This document shows, one piece after another, positions 36,095 to 45,492 of a DNA stretch of 64,000 bases (its first letter is position 1; each line of letters starts with the position of its first letter). Origin of the DNA: Pyrinomonas methylaliphatogenes (GTDB lineage Bacteria > Acidobacteriota > Blastocatellia > Pyrinomonadales > Pyrinomonadaceae); contig NZ_CBXV010000004.1 in assembly GCF_000820845.2 (NCBI RefSeq), positions 496,001 to 560,000 of the forward strand. The letters run 5' to 3'. A model generated the notes under the pieces. The model searched no databases. It saw only the letters and a list, made by a program, of their open reading frames with translations, and was not told where the DNA came from. The position numbers were made by a program, and so were the translations under genes.

Positions 36095-37360
36095 CTACTC
36101 GCCGCTCTCTTTGGTTCCATCCATCTCGCTGAGCGAAGGAAGAAGCTGACGGCGCGTGAACGATTTAAGCGAAGCGCGCGGCAGGCTATGCGTGGCCAGC
36201 AACTCCGTTAGCAATTCATCCTCCATCTGGCGGCTCTCCCACACGCGGGGACCTTGGTTGAGCAGGGCGAAAAGGACTAATCCGTAGTCGTTCGTGTAGA
36301 CGATACCCGCCAAGCTGGCCATCCCGCCATCGATCGTCGTCAACGTGCCGGTTTTGCCGACCAGCGCGCCCTCGAGCGGCGTGCCGCGCAAGCGATGGCG
36401 AAGCGTCCCGGCATCGGTTCCGGCAAACGGCAGGATGTCCTCCGGATCGAGCCCTTGTCGCTGAAGCTCTTCGACGAGCGCGCGAAGTATCGCGACGATG
36501 CCGCGCGGCGTCAGTCGGTTATGGCCCAGACCGGAGCCGCTCTCGAAGAGGAGTTGGTGATTGGGAATGCTGATCTGCTCGGCGAGGAAACGTTGGATCT
36601 CTGCTGGGCCGCCGACGAACGCCGCCAAGCGATCGGCGACGAAATTGCTCGAGTGAGCGTTCATGTAAAGCAGGACGTCACGCAAACGATAAGAGTCAAT
36701 TGTGAAAGTTGGTTCGGTGTCGGGCGGAGCCGCGACAGCCGTCTTCATCGGACCGAGTTTCAGCGCCCGATTCAAGCGCGCCGCGGCTTCCGCGGGCGCG
36801 TCGGTGAAGTTGAAACAGAGGCCGGGGGCGACGAAAAGCGTCCCTATCGCCCTTTTGATGCCGAACTTGCGGCGGAGATCGTTGGCGATCAAGCTGGCCT
36901 GAATGTCGCCGAAGAGCGGATCGTCGCTCGCTACGTAGAGATCGCCGCGGAAGGTGCCGTTCTCAGTTGTGCCATCGAGATAGACGCGAGTGCGGAAGCG
37001 ATAGTTAGCTCCGAATCTCTTCAGCGCGGCGAGCGAGGTGGCAAGCTTCGATAGCGAGGCGGGATTGAAGGTGACATCCGCGTTGAGCGAAGCAAGTGTG
37101 TGTTTGCCATCGAGCGTCTCGATGAGGACGCCATGGCGCTCGAGCTCTTCGCCGCGCGCCGCGTACCAAGCGGCAACGTCAAAGAGAGGCTTTTCGATCG
37201 CCGGCGTTTCGACATCCGCAGCGTATGTGGCGAAAGAGCGCGTGACGATCGGACGCGCGTCGCGTTGGCGTATCTTGAGCGAATAGGGAACGAAGCTGAG
37301 CGCCGCGATGATGATCAGACCGCTGAAGACCATCAGCGACACGGACCAGCGAGGCCTCAA
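36095..37360 (-). CDS. dacB: D-alanyl-D-alanine carboxypeptidase/endopeptidase, PBP4 family (S13)
   Basis: The 421-residue protein has an N-terminal membrane anchor or signal (MVFSGLIIIAALSFVPYS) and the three penicillin-binding motifs of class C low-mass PBPs: SLSK with nucleophile Ser102 and Lys105, SSN at 237-239, and KTG at 336-338. In the periplasm it trims the terminal D-Ala or cuts cross-links. It is shorter than E. coli PBP4 (477), so the inserted domains are reduced. It is divergent from the prepilin peptidase, with 130 bp between. Confidence 0.92.
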   Translation of the reverse strand: MRPRWSVSLMVFSGLIIIAALSFVPYSLKIRQRDARPIVTRSFATYAADVETPAIEKPLFDVAAWYAARGEELERHGVLIETLDGKHTLASLNADVTFNPASLSKLATSLAALKRFGANYRFRTRVYLDGTTENGTFRGDLYVASDDPLFGDIQASLIANDLRRKFGIKRAIGTLFVAPGLCFNFTDAPAEAAARLNRALKLGPMKTAVAAPPDTEPTFTIDSYRLRDVLLYMNAHSSNFVADRLAAFVGGPAEIQRFLAEQISIPNHQLLFESGSGLGHNRLTPRGIVAILRALVEELQRQGLDPEDILPFAGTDAGTLRHRLRGTPLEGALVGKTGTLTTIDGGMASLAGIVYTNDYGLVLFALLNQGPRVWESRQMEDELLTELLATHSLPRASLKSFTRRQLLPSLSEMDGTKESGE

Positions 37361-37490
37361 GGTCGAATTCCTCCTCTAAATTTTTTATCTTCGATCGACA
37401 CGCCTTCCCCTCGAGGACGCGAAGCGTTATCATGCGAAAAGCTGGCGCGCGCGTCAAGTTTCGCGAAGAGCGCTGGCGAATGATTCATAG

Positions 37491-38333
37491 ATGATGGTTC
37501 AGCAAAACGGCGAGTACGCTCTCCCGATCGTCATCGTCCTCAGCGCCATTTTCGGCGCGGCTATCGGCAGTTTCTTGAACGTCGTCATTCATCGCGTCCC
37601 ACGCCGGGAGTCGATCATCCGACCGCGTTCCCGTTGCCCGCAGTGTGGCGCGTTGATCGGCGTGCGCGATAACATCCCGATCCTAAGTTTCCTCATCCTC
37701 AGAGGGCGTTGCCGTCGGTGCCGGTCGCCGATCCCATTCCGCTACCTTTTGGTCGAAGCGCTGACCGCGATCCTTTTCGTCGTCGCCGCGATGCGCGCAG
37801 GGCTCCCGCTAGAACTCGCGTTCGATCTGGCTTTCATCGCCGCCATCGTCGCGCTTATCTTCATCGATGCCGAACACATGCTGCTTCCGAACGCGATCAC
37901 CTATCCGGGATTCATCGGCGCACTCATAGCGCGCATCTTGGTGCCGCAGGTCGGTGGATCGCATCTTCTAGCCTCATGGCCCGCTTGGGCTCTCTCTCTC
38001 TTCGGCGGTTTGATCGGAGCGGCGTTCGGCGGTGGTTTGCTCTGGGTGCTCGGATGGTTCTGGCGACGGGCCCGCGGTATCGAAGCGATGGGATTAGGCG
38101 ATGTGAAGATGATGATGATGGTGGGCGCCTACCTTGGGTTGGCACGCACGGCCGTCGCGCTGTTTCTCGCTTTCCTCATCGGCGCTGTGGTCGGCGTCGC
38201 GCTTTTGCTTCGTCGTCGTGAACGCGATTGGCAGATGATGTTGCCTTTCGGCATCTTCCTCGGGATCGGCGCGCTCGTGAGCCTGTTCTTTGGCGAGGCG
38301 ATGCTCGCTTGGTACTTGAGCTATTTCGATTGA
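37491..38333 (+). CDS. pilD: Type IV prepilin peptidase/N-methyltransferase (A24)
   Basis: The 280-residue polytopic protein has the cytoplasmic zinc site formed by Cys49, Cys52, Cys74 and Cys77, which marks the bifunctional form that also N-methylates. The aspartyl-protease pair is Asp126 in LIFIDAEHMLLP and Asp204 in GLGDVKM. It cuts leader peptides of type IV pilins and type II secretion pseudopilins. No pilin gene lies in the window. The next gene is a histidine kinase 94 bp on; a pilus-linked role for that kinase is only suggested by position. Confidence 0.95.
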   Translation: MMVQQNGEYALPIVIVLSAIFGAAIGSFLNVVIHRVPRRESIIRPRSRCPQCGALIGVRDNIPILSFLILRGRCRRCRSPIPFRYLLVEALTAILFVVAAMRAGLPLELAFDLAFIAAIVALIFIDAEHMLLPNAITYPGFIGALIARILVPQVGGSHLLASWPAWALSLFGGLIGAAFGGGLLWVLGWFWRRARGIEAMGLGDVKMMMMVGAYLGLARTAVALFLAFLIGAVVGVALLLRRRERDWQMMLPFGIFLGIGALVSLFFGEAMLAWYLSYFD

Positions 38334-38427
38334 CGGGAAGCGGGCCGACATCTTCAATCATCGGGCTTTGTGTAGTAAGGTTGTGGTGGTCCGAGTTAGT
38401 TGAACATTTCGCATCGCGTCTGATCAT

Positions 38428-39867
38428 ATGCTGTCACGTTACGAAAACCGCGCGCAGTTGGCTCTGGCCCTGCTTATCGGTTTGCTTCTGTTGGGGAATC
38501 TTTTCGCCCTCGCTTTCGTCGCCTTCGCTCCGGGTGCGCAAAATTCGCGCGCGGCGCTTCTGCTCTCGGTCTCGGTCGTGACGTTGATGGTCAGCGTGCC
38601 TTTCATCTTGCTCTTCCCGCGCTGGCTTTTGCGCCCTTTCAGGCAGCTTTTCGATGAGGCCGCGCGCGCGCCCATCGCGCAGCCACCGGTTAAAGCGCGC
38701 GACGAGACGGAGTTCGTGTTGGAAACCTTTCAAGCAATCGTCGCCGAACTGCGTGCTAAGGCAAATGAGCTAGAGCGACTGAACGAACAAGTGCGCGCGC
38801 GCGCCAGATCCGCCGAAGAGCTCAACGCGCGCATCATCGCCAGCATCCCTTCGGGATTGATCGCCTTCAACTCTCAAGGATATGCGACGGTCATCAACGA
38901 TCCGGCAGCCAAGCTGCTTCAACTCGAAGGCGAGGCGATAGGCAAACGAGCGGACGAGCTTTTTCTGATCGCCCCAGAACTCGTCGAGATGGTAGACGCC
39001 TGTTTACAGCGTGGCGAGATCTATCGCCGCGAAGAGGTGACCGCCACCGGAGTTGACGGACGGGCGCGGCGCTTGGGCGTGACGGTAGCACCGATTGCGA
39101 CGCAGGGCGGCGATGAGGGTAGGGGCGCCTTGTGCTTGATGACCGATATAACCGAGATACTGGAGCTGCGCGAAGCCGTGGCGCGCAAAAAGAACCTCGA
39201 AAGCTTAGGCGAGATGGCCGCGGGGCTGGCCCACGAATTCAAGAACGCGCTCGCCACGCTACAAGGGTATGCGCAGCTCCTTCAACGGACGGATCCAGAG
39301 GGCGTGCGAAACGTGGCGATCACCGCACTGCTCGAAGAGGTGCGCGATCTTTCGGCGATCGTGACCGCATTCCTCAATTTCGCGCGCCCGCGCCCTTTAA
39401 CTTTGGAGGAGATTGAACTGCGCGGTCTGCTCGACGAATGTCGGGAGGAGCTAGGGCGATTCTACGAAGAGCGTCTCATCGAATTGATATTCGAGGGCGC
39501 TTTCGGTCGCGTCCGTGCCGATGCGATCCTCATGCGCCAAGCTCTGCTCAATATCTTGCGCAATGCGGCTGAAGCGATCCCTGACGGCGCGGCAGAGAGG
39601 AAGGTCTTCGTGCGCGGTAGATACGAGCTGGACCAGCGTGGCAACGGTTGGAACGTCATCGAGATCGAAGATACCGGGCCGGGCATCCCGCCGCAGAATC
39701 TGGAGCGGATCTTCATACCGTTCTTTACGACCAAACGACAGGGGCATGGCATCGGCCTAGCGTTAGCGCATCGCGTCATCGCCGATCATAATGGCACGTT
39801 ACTGGCCGCCAACTCGAATCGCGGCGGAGCGGTCTTTACGATAAGACTGCCAGCTTTGGCAGGTTGA
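38428..39867 (+). CDS. Sensor histidine kinase with PAS domain (NtrB/PilS-like)
   Basis: The 479-residue protein has two N-terminal membrane segments (about residues 10-35 and 48-70) and a PAS domain at about 130-235 (IIASIPSGLIAFNSQGYATVI). A HisKA helix carries the phospho-acceptor His269 in AAGLAHEFKNALATLQGY. The ATPase domain has the N-box LLNILRNAAEAIPDG and the G-boxes DTGPGIPP and GHGIGLALAH. The AHEFKN form of the H-box fits NtrB/PilS-type kinases that feed NtrC-family regulators. No response regulator is encoded nearby, so it is an orphan in this window. Confidence 0.92.
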   Translation: MLSRYENRAQLALALLIGLLLLGNLFALAFVAFAPGAQNSRAALLLSVSVVTLMVSVPFILLFPRWLLRPFRQLFDEAARAPIAQPPVKARDETEFVLETFQAIVAELRAKANELERLNEQVRARARSAEELNARIIASIPSGLIAFNSQGYATVINDPAAKLLQLEGEAIGKRADELFLIAPELVEMVDACLQRGEIYRREEVTATGVDGRARRLGVTVAPIATQGGDEGRGALCLMTDITEILELREAVARKKNLESLGEMAAGLAHEFKNALATLQGYAQLLQRTDPEGVRNVAITALLEEVRDLSAIVTAFLNFARPRPLTLEEIELRGLLDECREELGRFYEERLIELIFEGAFGRVRADAILMRQALLNILRNAAEAIPDGAAERKVFVRGRYELDQRGNGWNVIEIEDTGPGIPPQNLERIFIPFFTTKRQGHGIGLALAHRVIADHNGTLLAANSNRGGAVFTIRLPALAG

Positions 39868-39921
39868 ATCGCCTTAATGTATCATCTGCCGCAGGCAATT
39901 TACACTAGAGGAGCCTTTCAG

Positions 39922-40110
39922 ATGAATAAGATCGGTCCAGTCATTCTCGGCATCGTCGGCATTGTCGTCGTCTATATCACCTTTCACTTGCAGAATATCA
40001 ACGGTTCCAGAGGTTGGGGCGCGATCGGCGTCGATATCGTTTTCATCCTGCTGACGCTCTTTTTGCTCGCGACAGTGATCTGGCTACTTCGATCTCCCGA
40101 AAGACGTTGA
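39922..40110 (+). CDS. Small membrane protein, two segments, unknown
   Basis: I choose the ATG at 39922, preceded by AGAGGAG with an 8-base spacing, over the upstream ATG at 39877. The 62-residue product has two strong hydrophobic segments (GPVILGIVGIVVVYITFHL and DIVFILLTLFLLATVIWLL) and a short basic tail SPERR. It starts 54 bp after the kinase stop and may belong to its transcript. No family is recognised; a modulating role for the kinase would be speculation. Confidence 0.6.
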   Translation: MNKIGPVILGIVGIVVVYITFHLQNINGSRGWGAIGVDIVFILLTLFLLATVIWLLRSPERR

Positions 40111-40689
40111 GCCTCGGTGCCCGACTAAAAACAATGTGGCGTTAGCTCTGCCGTTTCCGCTCTTTGGAGGAGTGGCTTACGACGATAGAGGGGTGCGCCG
40201 CCAGCGGGATGGGCGAACCAGTACTACCAGCGCGAGCGCAACCATGAGGTTGGTTTCATGATTCGAGTGAGAACGTTGATTGGCGGTGGAGAGATGAAGA
40301 GCGAAGGGCGGAGAGGCGTTATGGTCGGTGGGCTTTTCAAGCTGCAAGGCGCGTCGCTTGCTGGCGATGTCTCGCTCGAGGATTTTGGAGCCTATCCGGT
40401 TTGACGCTGAACGCGCGCACACAGGCGTCGGTTAACTCAGAGGATTTTGATCTTGAATCCATCTTGCCAGAAACAGCGATCGCTCTCGATAGAAAAAAAG
40501 CGTTGACTTCTTCTGGGATAACGTGCTAGATCTTAACTGACCCTCGCTTTGCGGCAAGCGAATAGTTTGCCGGACCACTTCGTTAAGTGTCACTTCAGGT
40601 CCGCCGTCGCCTCTAAAACACGCCGCAACTTTTTCGCAGTGAATCGAAATGCTTTTGCACCTTCACCGGAAGCGAAAGGAGATTCGATT
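40111..40689. other. Intergenic region of ~580 bp, nothing supported
   Basis: Two short frames exist, on opposite strands (40177-40422 minus, about 40258-40404 plus), without recognisable products. The frame of the next gene is also open to 40549 but lacks a start signal there. I see no RNA gene or clear terminator. Confidence 0.45.
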
Positions 40690-42864
40690 TTGATCGCCAA
40701 CTCATGCACGCCAGGTAGCTTTGATCCCTTGTCGCCATCGCTCGCACGCCGAAGCCGTTCGAACTTGATTCGACTTCTGGTTTTGAAGATCGCTCTCGGT
40801 TTATGGTCATTAGGGAAGGTTGTTTCCATTACGGCTGCCCAAGGTTGCGTGCAGCTTCCGACAGGCGCCGTCGGCTGGTGGCCGCTCAACGAGCAGAACG
40901 GAGCGACTTCGATCAGCGAATTGGTTGGCGGGCACACGGGTGTGCCAGTGAGCGGCCCGGTCGGACCGCTCGGTTCCAACTCACCGGCGCCCGTCGCAGG
41001 CGTGGTCGGCGGTGCGCTCCACTTCTATCAAGCGAACACCTACGTGCGCGTCCCAAACCATCCGGCCTTTAATTTCGGCGCGGGCGACTTCACCATCGAT
41101 GCGTGGATCAATCCCGTTCAGGTCAACGCGCAGCTTTATCAGCCGATCATCGAGAAAGCGCAGGCGCTCAACGCGAGCGGGACCAGCGTCGCCGGTTACA
41201 AGATGTTCGTCAAAAACGCCAAGGTCCACTTCGCCGTCTCCGATGGGGCGAGCGTTGTGACCGCCGCCGCGCCCATCGCTTACGGCACATGGCAGTTCGT
41301 CGTCGCCGAACGCGCCGGCAACACGCTGCGCCTCTTCGTCAATGGCACGCTCGCCGCCACCGCCGCGCTTCCATCGGGATTTGGGAGCACAAACAACGGT
41401 GCGGATCTGTTGATCGGCGGGATCACGCCGCTCGGGCTTCCCGCGGTGCCGCCCATCGGCGAGATCGATCTAGACGAAGTGGAGCTTTTCAATCGCGCGC
41501 TCACGCCGGCGGAGATCCAAGCGATATACAATGCTGGTCCAGCCGGCAAATGCTCCGCCGCTTCGGGGCAACCCGATCCAGCCGTGAATAAAGTGATGAT
41601 CAATCCATCGTCTGGACCGGTCTTTCCGGGCCAGCAGATCACCTATCAAATCACGGTCGGCAACATCGGCTCAGGGCCGTTTGTGGCGCCCTACGTCGGC
41701 GTGAGCGATCCGCTTCCGGCGGGATTGACCGGCGTGACCTTCAACGCTCCGCCTCCTTGGAACTGCAGCATCAGCGGCAACGCGCTCATGTGCCAATATC
41801 CCGGCCCGGTGACGTTGAATCCGGGACAACAGCTTCCGTCCATCACAATCACGGGCACGGTGAGCGCGGGCGTCGCCGGCATCAAGAATTGCGCGCGCAT
41901 CTTCTTCCCCGGCGGCGTCGCGGATGCCAATCCGAATAACAATATCAAATGCGATGGACAACAAGTTGCCTCGTGCGTCGCGCCCCCACCGGGCATGGTC
42001 GCATGGTATTGGATGGATGGAAGCGCCATCGATACTGCGGCCCTCGGAGGCTTCAACAATCCATCGGCCACCAATGCGATCAGCTTCGTCGCGGGCAAGG
42101 TCGGGCAAGGCGTGACGTTCGGCACGGGCGGTTACATCGACATCCCGCATTCGCCAGCTCTCGCCAATCAGCAGTTCACCATCGATGCCTGGGTCGAGCC
42201 GAACGGCGCGCCGCTGGGGCCGGCGTCGAACAACGACTTTTGGGGCAGCGTCATCGTCCAGAAAGGATTGCCGCCGCCAGCCGGATACACGAACGTCCCG
42301 ATCTCGCTTGGGTGGAGCGCGCAACAGCAGAAGTTCGTCTTTACGTTTGGCATCATGACCACAGAGCGAATCGTTTCGACCTCAACTTTCCCGGCAGGGC
42401 AGTGGTACCACGTCGCGGCGAGCTACGACGGCAGCACCTTCAAGCTCTACGTCAACGGCGCGCTTGAAGCGCAGATGAATTTGGTCAAAACCATCACATA
42501 CAGTCCCGCCATTCCGTGGACCATCGGCTCAACAGCGGCTCCGATTCGCGCCGTCGGTTATCCGCGCACGTTCAATGGCATCATCGACGAGGTGGAGATC
42601 TTCAACCGGGCGCTCACGCAGGCCGAGATTCAAGCCATCTACAACGCCGGAGCAGCGGGCAAGTGCAAGGCGACGCTTGCGAATCCCAATTCGCCTTCGT
42701 CCACATCGCGCCGCGCGCAGAGGCGGAGGAACCTGATATTGGGCGTCGCGGGCGCGGCGCTCGGAGCGGTGCAGATCTTTCAGCGGCGTCGCGGCGAGAG
42801 CGCCCCGCAGTCATCGGGCAAGGTCGATACGCCGACGAAAACGCCCCAGCAAGGGCGACCATGA
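40690..42864 (+). CDS. Exported protein with two LamG domains and a DUF11-like domain
   Basis: A TTG at 40690, behind AAAGGAG at 40675-40681, gives a 724-residue protein whose long basic N-region precedes a hydrophobic signal core (IRLLVLKIALGLWSLGKVVS). The order is LamG/jellyroll 1 (TGAVGWWPLNEQNG to FNRALTPAEIQAIYNAGPAG), a DUF11-like Ig domain (TYQITVGNIGSGPF, DPLPAGLTGVTF), LamG 2 (ending FNRALTQAEIQAIYNAGAAG), and an Arg-flanked short hydrophobic tail (NLILGVAGAALGAVQIF) before a polar end. LamG folds bind carbohydrate or protein. It is probably surface-exposed or periplasmic. The next gene, 71 bp on, is a one-domain relative. Confidence 0.8.
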   Translation: MIANSCTPGSFDPLSPSLARRSRSNLIRLLVLKIALGLWSLGKVVSITAAQGCVQLPTGAVGWWPLNEQNGATSISELVGGHTGVPVSGPVGPLGSNSPAPVAGVVGGALHFYQANTYVRVPNHPAFNFGAGDFTIDAWINPVQVNAQLYQPIIEKAQALNASGTSVAGYKMFVKNAKVHFAVSDGASVVTAAAPIAYGTWQFVVAERAGNTLRLFVNGTLAATAALPSGFGSTNNGADLLIGGITPLGLPAVPPIGEIDLDEVELFNRALTPAEIQAIYNAGPAGKCSAASGQPDPAVNKVMINPSSGPVFPGQQITYQITVGNIGSGPFVAPYVGVSDPLPAGLTGVTFNAPPPWNCSISGNALMCQYPGPVTLNPGQQLPSITITGTVSAGVAGIKNCARIFFPGGVADANPNNNIKCDGQQVASCVAPPPGMVAWYWMDGSAIDTAALGGFNNPSATNAISFVAGKVGQGVTFGTGGYIDIPHSPALANQQFTIDAWVEPNGAPLGPASNNDFWGSVIVQKGLPPPAGYTNVPISLGWSAQQQKFVFTFGIMTTERIVSTSTFPAGQWYHVAASYDGSTFKLYVNGALEAQMNLVKTITYSPAIPWTIGSTAAPIRAVGYPRTFNGIIDEVEIFNRALTQAEIQAIYNAGAAGKCKATLANPNSPSSTSRRAQRRRNLILGVAGAALGAVQIFQRRRGESAPQSSGKVDTPTKTPQQGRP

Positions 42865-42935
42865 ACAGGCAGGCTTTTCGTCACGGAGGCGAACCGGTTT
42901 CATGCAATCCTTCGATCCCGAAAGGAGCAAGTTTT

Positions 42936-43868
42936 ATGGAAAGTCTCACCCCATCTGCCCAATCTTCACGCCATCGAAGAAGAGCGCTCGGCGCGGCGCT
43001 TTCACTAGCGAAGTTTATTGTTTGCTTGATGATCGGCACCGCGATTGCGCGCTCTCAGATCATCAATCCTAATCCGGTCCCTTTGCCGTGTATGCGGGTG
43101 CCACCAGGCATTGTTGCTTGGTGGCCAATGGATGATCCAGCCGGAAGCGCCGTTCTGAAAGATATCATCGGTGGGCACAACGCTGCTCCGGTGAAGTCAC
43201 CCGTCGGCGCCGCGCAAGCGCCTCAACCGACGGCAGGTAAAGTCGGTGGCGCGATCAACTTCGCCAAGTACTCTGGATCTGGGTACAGCGGCGCCATCGT
43301 CGCCAACATCAGCGGGCCGCTGGCGCTCGTCGGATCTGCCGATCTCTCCATCGATGCGTGGATCAAATTCCCGCCGACGTCGGCCCCGGGCGGGCGGCAC
43401 TACATCATCAACAAGTACGACGCCCCAAACAAAAAGGGTTACGCGCTCTACATCGTGCGTCCCCCCAGTAGCAGTTCTTCGTATCTGGAGTTTTTGTGGG
43501 GCGACGGCAACAACGTTTCGACAGTGCAATCGAGTGCATCCATTACGCCTAATCAATGGCACCTGGTCGCTGTGACCTTTGCGCGCAACGTCGGCGGGAA
43601 CGCGCTCGTCGTCCGCTTATATGTTGACGGCGCACAGCAGGGAATGCAAACCAGCAACGTGTCGAACTTGGGGTCGCTCGCCAACGCCATCGCGATGATG
43701 ATCGGTTATCAGCCGAGTTCGGCCGATGAGCCGATCACCATCGACGAACTGGAGATCTTCAACCGGGCGCTCACGGCGCAAGAAGTGCAGCATCTCTACA
43801 GCTTCGGCTCAGCAGGCAAGTGCAGGTTCAATGTGGTTAATCCAAATCCCAACACCAACCCGAATTGA
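42936..43868 (+). CDS. Exported single-LamG-domain protein
   Basis: The start is the ATG at 42936, with AAAGGAG at 42921-42927; the frame is open further upstream only as a shadow of the preceding gene. The 310-residue protein has a basic N-region, a signal core (AKFIVCLMIGTAIARS), and one LamG domain from PGIVAWWPMDDPAG to FNRALTAQEVQHLYSFGSAG. It closes in a short Asn/Pro tail. The motif order equals that of each LamG unit in the upstream gene, so the two are paralogues, likely from tandem duplication. Confidence 0.78.
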   Translation: MESLTPSAQSSRHRRRALGAALSLAKFIVCLMIGTAIARSQIINPNPVPLPCMRVPPGIVAWWPMDDPAGSAVLKDIIGGHNAAPVKSPVGAAQAPQPTAGKVGGAINFAKYSGSGYSGAIVANISGPLALVGSADLSIDAWIKFPPTSAPGGRHYIINKYDAPNKKGYALYIVRPPSSSSSYLEFLWGDGNNVSTVQSSASITPNQWHLVAVTFARNVGGNALVVRLYVDGAQQGMQTSNVSNLGSLANAIAMMIGYQPSSADEPITIDELEIFNRALTAQEVQHLYSFGSAGKCRFNVVNPNPNTNPN

Positions 43869-44225
43869 GGATGGAGATGATCTTGCAGAAAGGCGAAACG
43901 AAGGCACTTCGCCTCGATTTGCGCTCGCTCTCAACAGAGCGGCCGCTGCATTGAGCGCAAGGTTGATTCACTGTTGTTCGATCAACTCAGCTCGAAACAC
44001 GAGGAAAAATACCCTAAGCAGCAGGCTATGCGCTTCAACTAGTCGGAGAGGGACAATCTCTGTGAACGAATTAAAAGTTCAAGTTTAGGGCAGATCGAGT
44101 ACATCGAACCTTTCGCCCAGGCGCGAAGCAGCAGATGGAAGTTTATCTTTTACTTCTTTTGAAGAGGGAAGAGTCGGCAAAGCAAGATTTCTCTCCCGTC
44201 CGAAACGTTTGGAGGATTTCGATCA
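43869..44225. other. Intergenic region of ~360 bp, nothing supported
   Basis: Between the LamG gene and the convergent HxlR gene only short frames without signals are present, and no RNA gene or clear terminator is visible. Confidence 0.4.
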
Positions 44226-44615
44226 TCATGCTGGTGCGCCCTTGCGGCGTTTGATCTCGTTCACTATTGCCTCCTTTTCCGCTACGCACTCTCTTTCCAA
44301 CTCTTGTATGGCATCGAGTATGCGCACGAATTTCTGACCGAAAGATGTCAATCTGTATTCAACGCGCGGCGGTATTTCGGGATACGCGCAACGTTCGATG
44401 ATTCGGTAGCGGACCAGCTTTCGCAGCCTTTCGTTCATCACCTTGGCCGTCAAGCCTTCAATGCTCCGTTCGATAGCGCCAGGCCGACACACGCCTTGCC
44501 GGATCAACTCTATGATGGTCAAAGTCCACTTGCAACCTATGACATCTTCAACCATGCGGCTGACGGTCGGCCTTAAGGGCGATTCAGCCGGTGCGATCTT
44601 CCCTCTCGCTTTCAT
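44226..44615 (-). CDS. HxlR-family winged-helix transcriptional regulator
   Basis: The 129-residue protein has the HxlR core: VSRMVEDVIGCKWTLTIIEL with Cys28 at the usual position of redox-sensing members, a recognition helix region RSIEGLTAKVMNERLRKLV, and the wing around VEYRLTSFGQKF. HxlR dimers often sense electrophiles, quinones, disulfide stress or formaldehyde. It is transcribed away from the protoglobin gene. The shared region holds an inverted repeat at 44696-44711, so it may control itself and the protoglobin; this is inferred from position. Confidence 0.88.
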   Translation of the reverse strand: MKARGKIAPAESPLRPTVSRMVEDVIGCKWTLTIIELIRQGVCRPGAIERSIEGLTAKVMNERLRKLVRYRIIERCAYPEIPPRVEYRLTSFGQKFVRILDAIQELERECVAEKEAIVNEIKRRKGAPA

Positions 44616-44695
44616 AAATTTACACCGAAAAGTAACTACCTAACCGAATTGTGCCTACTTACGAGTCTTCCCCCGCTCAGCTAAATTGTATGACA

Positions 44696-44711
44696 CACCA
44701 CGACGGTGGTG
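44696..44711. promoter_or_regulatory. Inverted repeat in the HxlR/protoglobin spacer, candidate operator
   Basis: CACCAC and GTGGTG are perfect complements around the 4-base centre GACG. The site is 30 bp before the protoglobin ATG and in the region the HxlR regulator would be expected to bind. It could instead be an mRNA hairpin near the ribosome site. Confidence 0.4.
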
Positions 44712-44740
44712 AAACAGAGATGGTTGACGGAGGAAGCAAG

Positions 44741-45334
44741 ATGAAGGAGAACAAGATCACCGGCTACACTTATGGGACCGATGAAGTGGCGCGCTCGCCT
44801 TTGAGCGAACAGGAGTTCGACCTGCTCAAGCAGACCGTGCTCTTCACGGATGAAGACGTTCATTATCTGCGGATGGCGGGCGAGGTGTTTGCCGATCAGG
44901 TCGAGGATGTGCTGGATGTGTGGTACGGCTTCGTCGCTTCACATCCTCACTTGGTCTATTATTTCAGCGATCGCGATGGGAAGCCGATCCCGGAGTATCT
45001 GACCTCCGTGCGCGCGCGGTTCGGTCAGTGGATACGGGATACGTGCGCCGCGCGTTATGATCGGGCTTGGCTTGATTATCAGCAGGAGATCGCGCTTCGT
45101 CATACGCGCGCCAAAAAGAATCGGACCGACCGAGTCGAGTCGATCGCCGATCACATCCCGCTTCGCTACATGATCGCGTTTATCTACCCGATCACAGCGA
45201 CGATCAAACCGTTTTTGGCGAAGAAGGGGCACGCCGAAGAGGATGTTGAAAAGATGCATCAAGCGTGGTTCAAATCGGTGGTAATGCAAGTCGCGCTGTG
45301 GAGCGCGCCATACGCTAGACCGGGAGACTTTTGA
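44741..45334 (+). CDS. Protoglobin-domain protein
   Basis: From the ATG at 44741 (GGAGGA at 44729-44734) the product is 197 residues, the full length of a single protoglobin. It has the N-terminal ITGYTYGTDEVARSPLSEQE, the long helices of the globin-sensor fold, and EIALRHTRAKKNRTD, where the His matches the proximal heme ligand of Methanosarcina protoglobin. HIPLRYMIAFIYPI closes the conserved part. It should bind heme and O2, CO or NO in the cytoplasm. There is no fused output domain, so it would act as a carrier, scavenger or stand-alone sensor. An upstream in-frame start (44651) is less likely. Confidence 0.88.
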   Translation: MKENKITGYTYGTDEVARSPLSEQEFDLLKQTVLFTDEDVHYLRMAGEVFADQVEDVLDVWYGFVASHPHLVYYFSDRDGKPIPEYLTSVRARFGQWIRDTCAARYDRAWLDYQQEIALRHTRAKKNRTDRVESIADHIPLRYMIAFIYPITATIKPFLAKKGHAEEDVEKMHQAWFKSVVMQVALWSAPYARPGDF

Positions 45335-45492
45335 TCTCAGAGCGAAGCCTTGAGCGATACGGGCGAATCGCCACGCGCCCGCTTTGACCGGATAGAGCGC
45401 ATCTTCCGATGTAAACCTCTTCATAAAACCGGTTTCGCTTTCGAGCGCATTCTCGTTCCCATCGAGAGAAGATTTCAGGTATTTTTATCTCG

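Noticed and set aside
40258-40404. Short plus-strand frame of 48 codons
   Set aside because: No convincing ribosome site or homology; such frames arise often by chance at this length.
42516-42935. Upstream extension of the single-LamG gene
   Set aside because: It overlaps the preceding LamG gene out of frame; the ATG at 42936 has AAAGGAG and a signal peptide.
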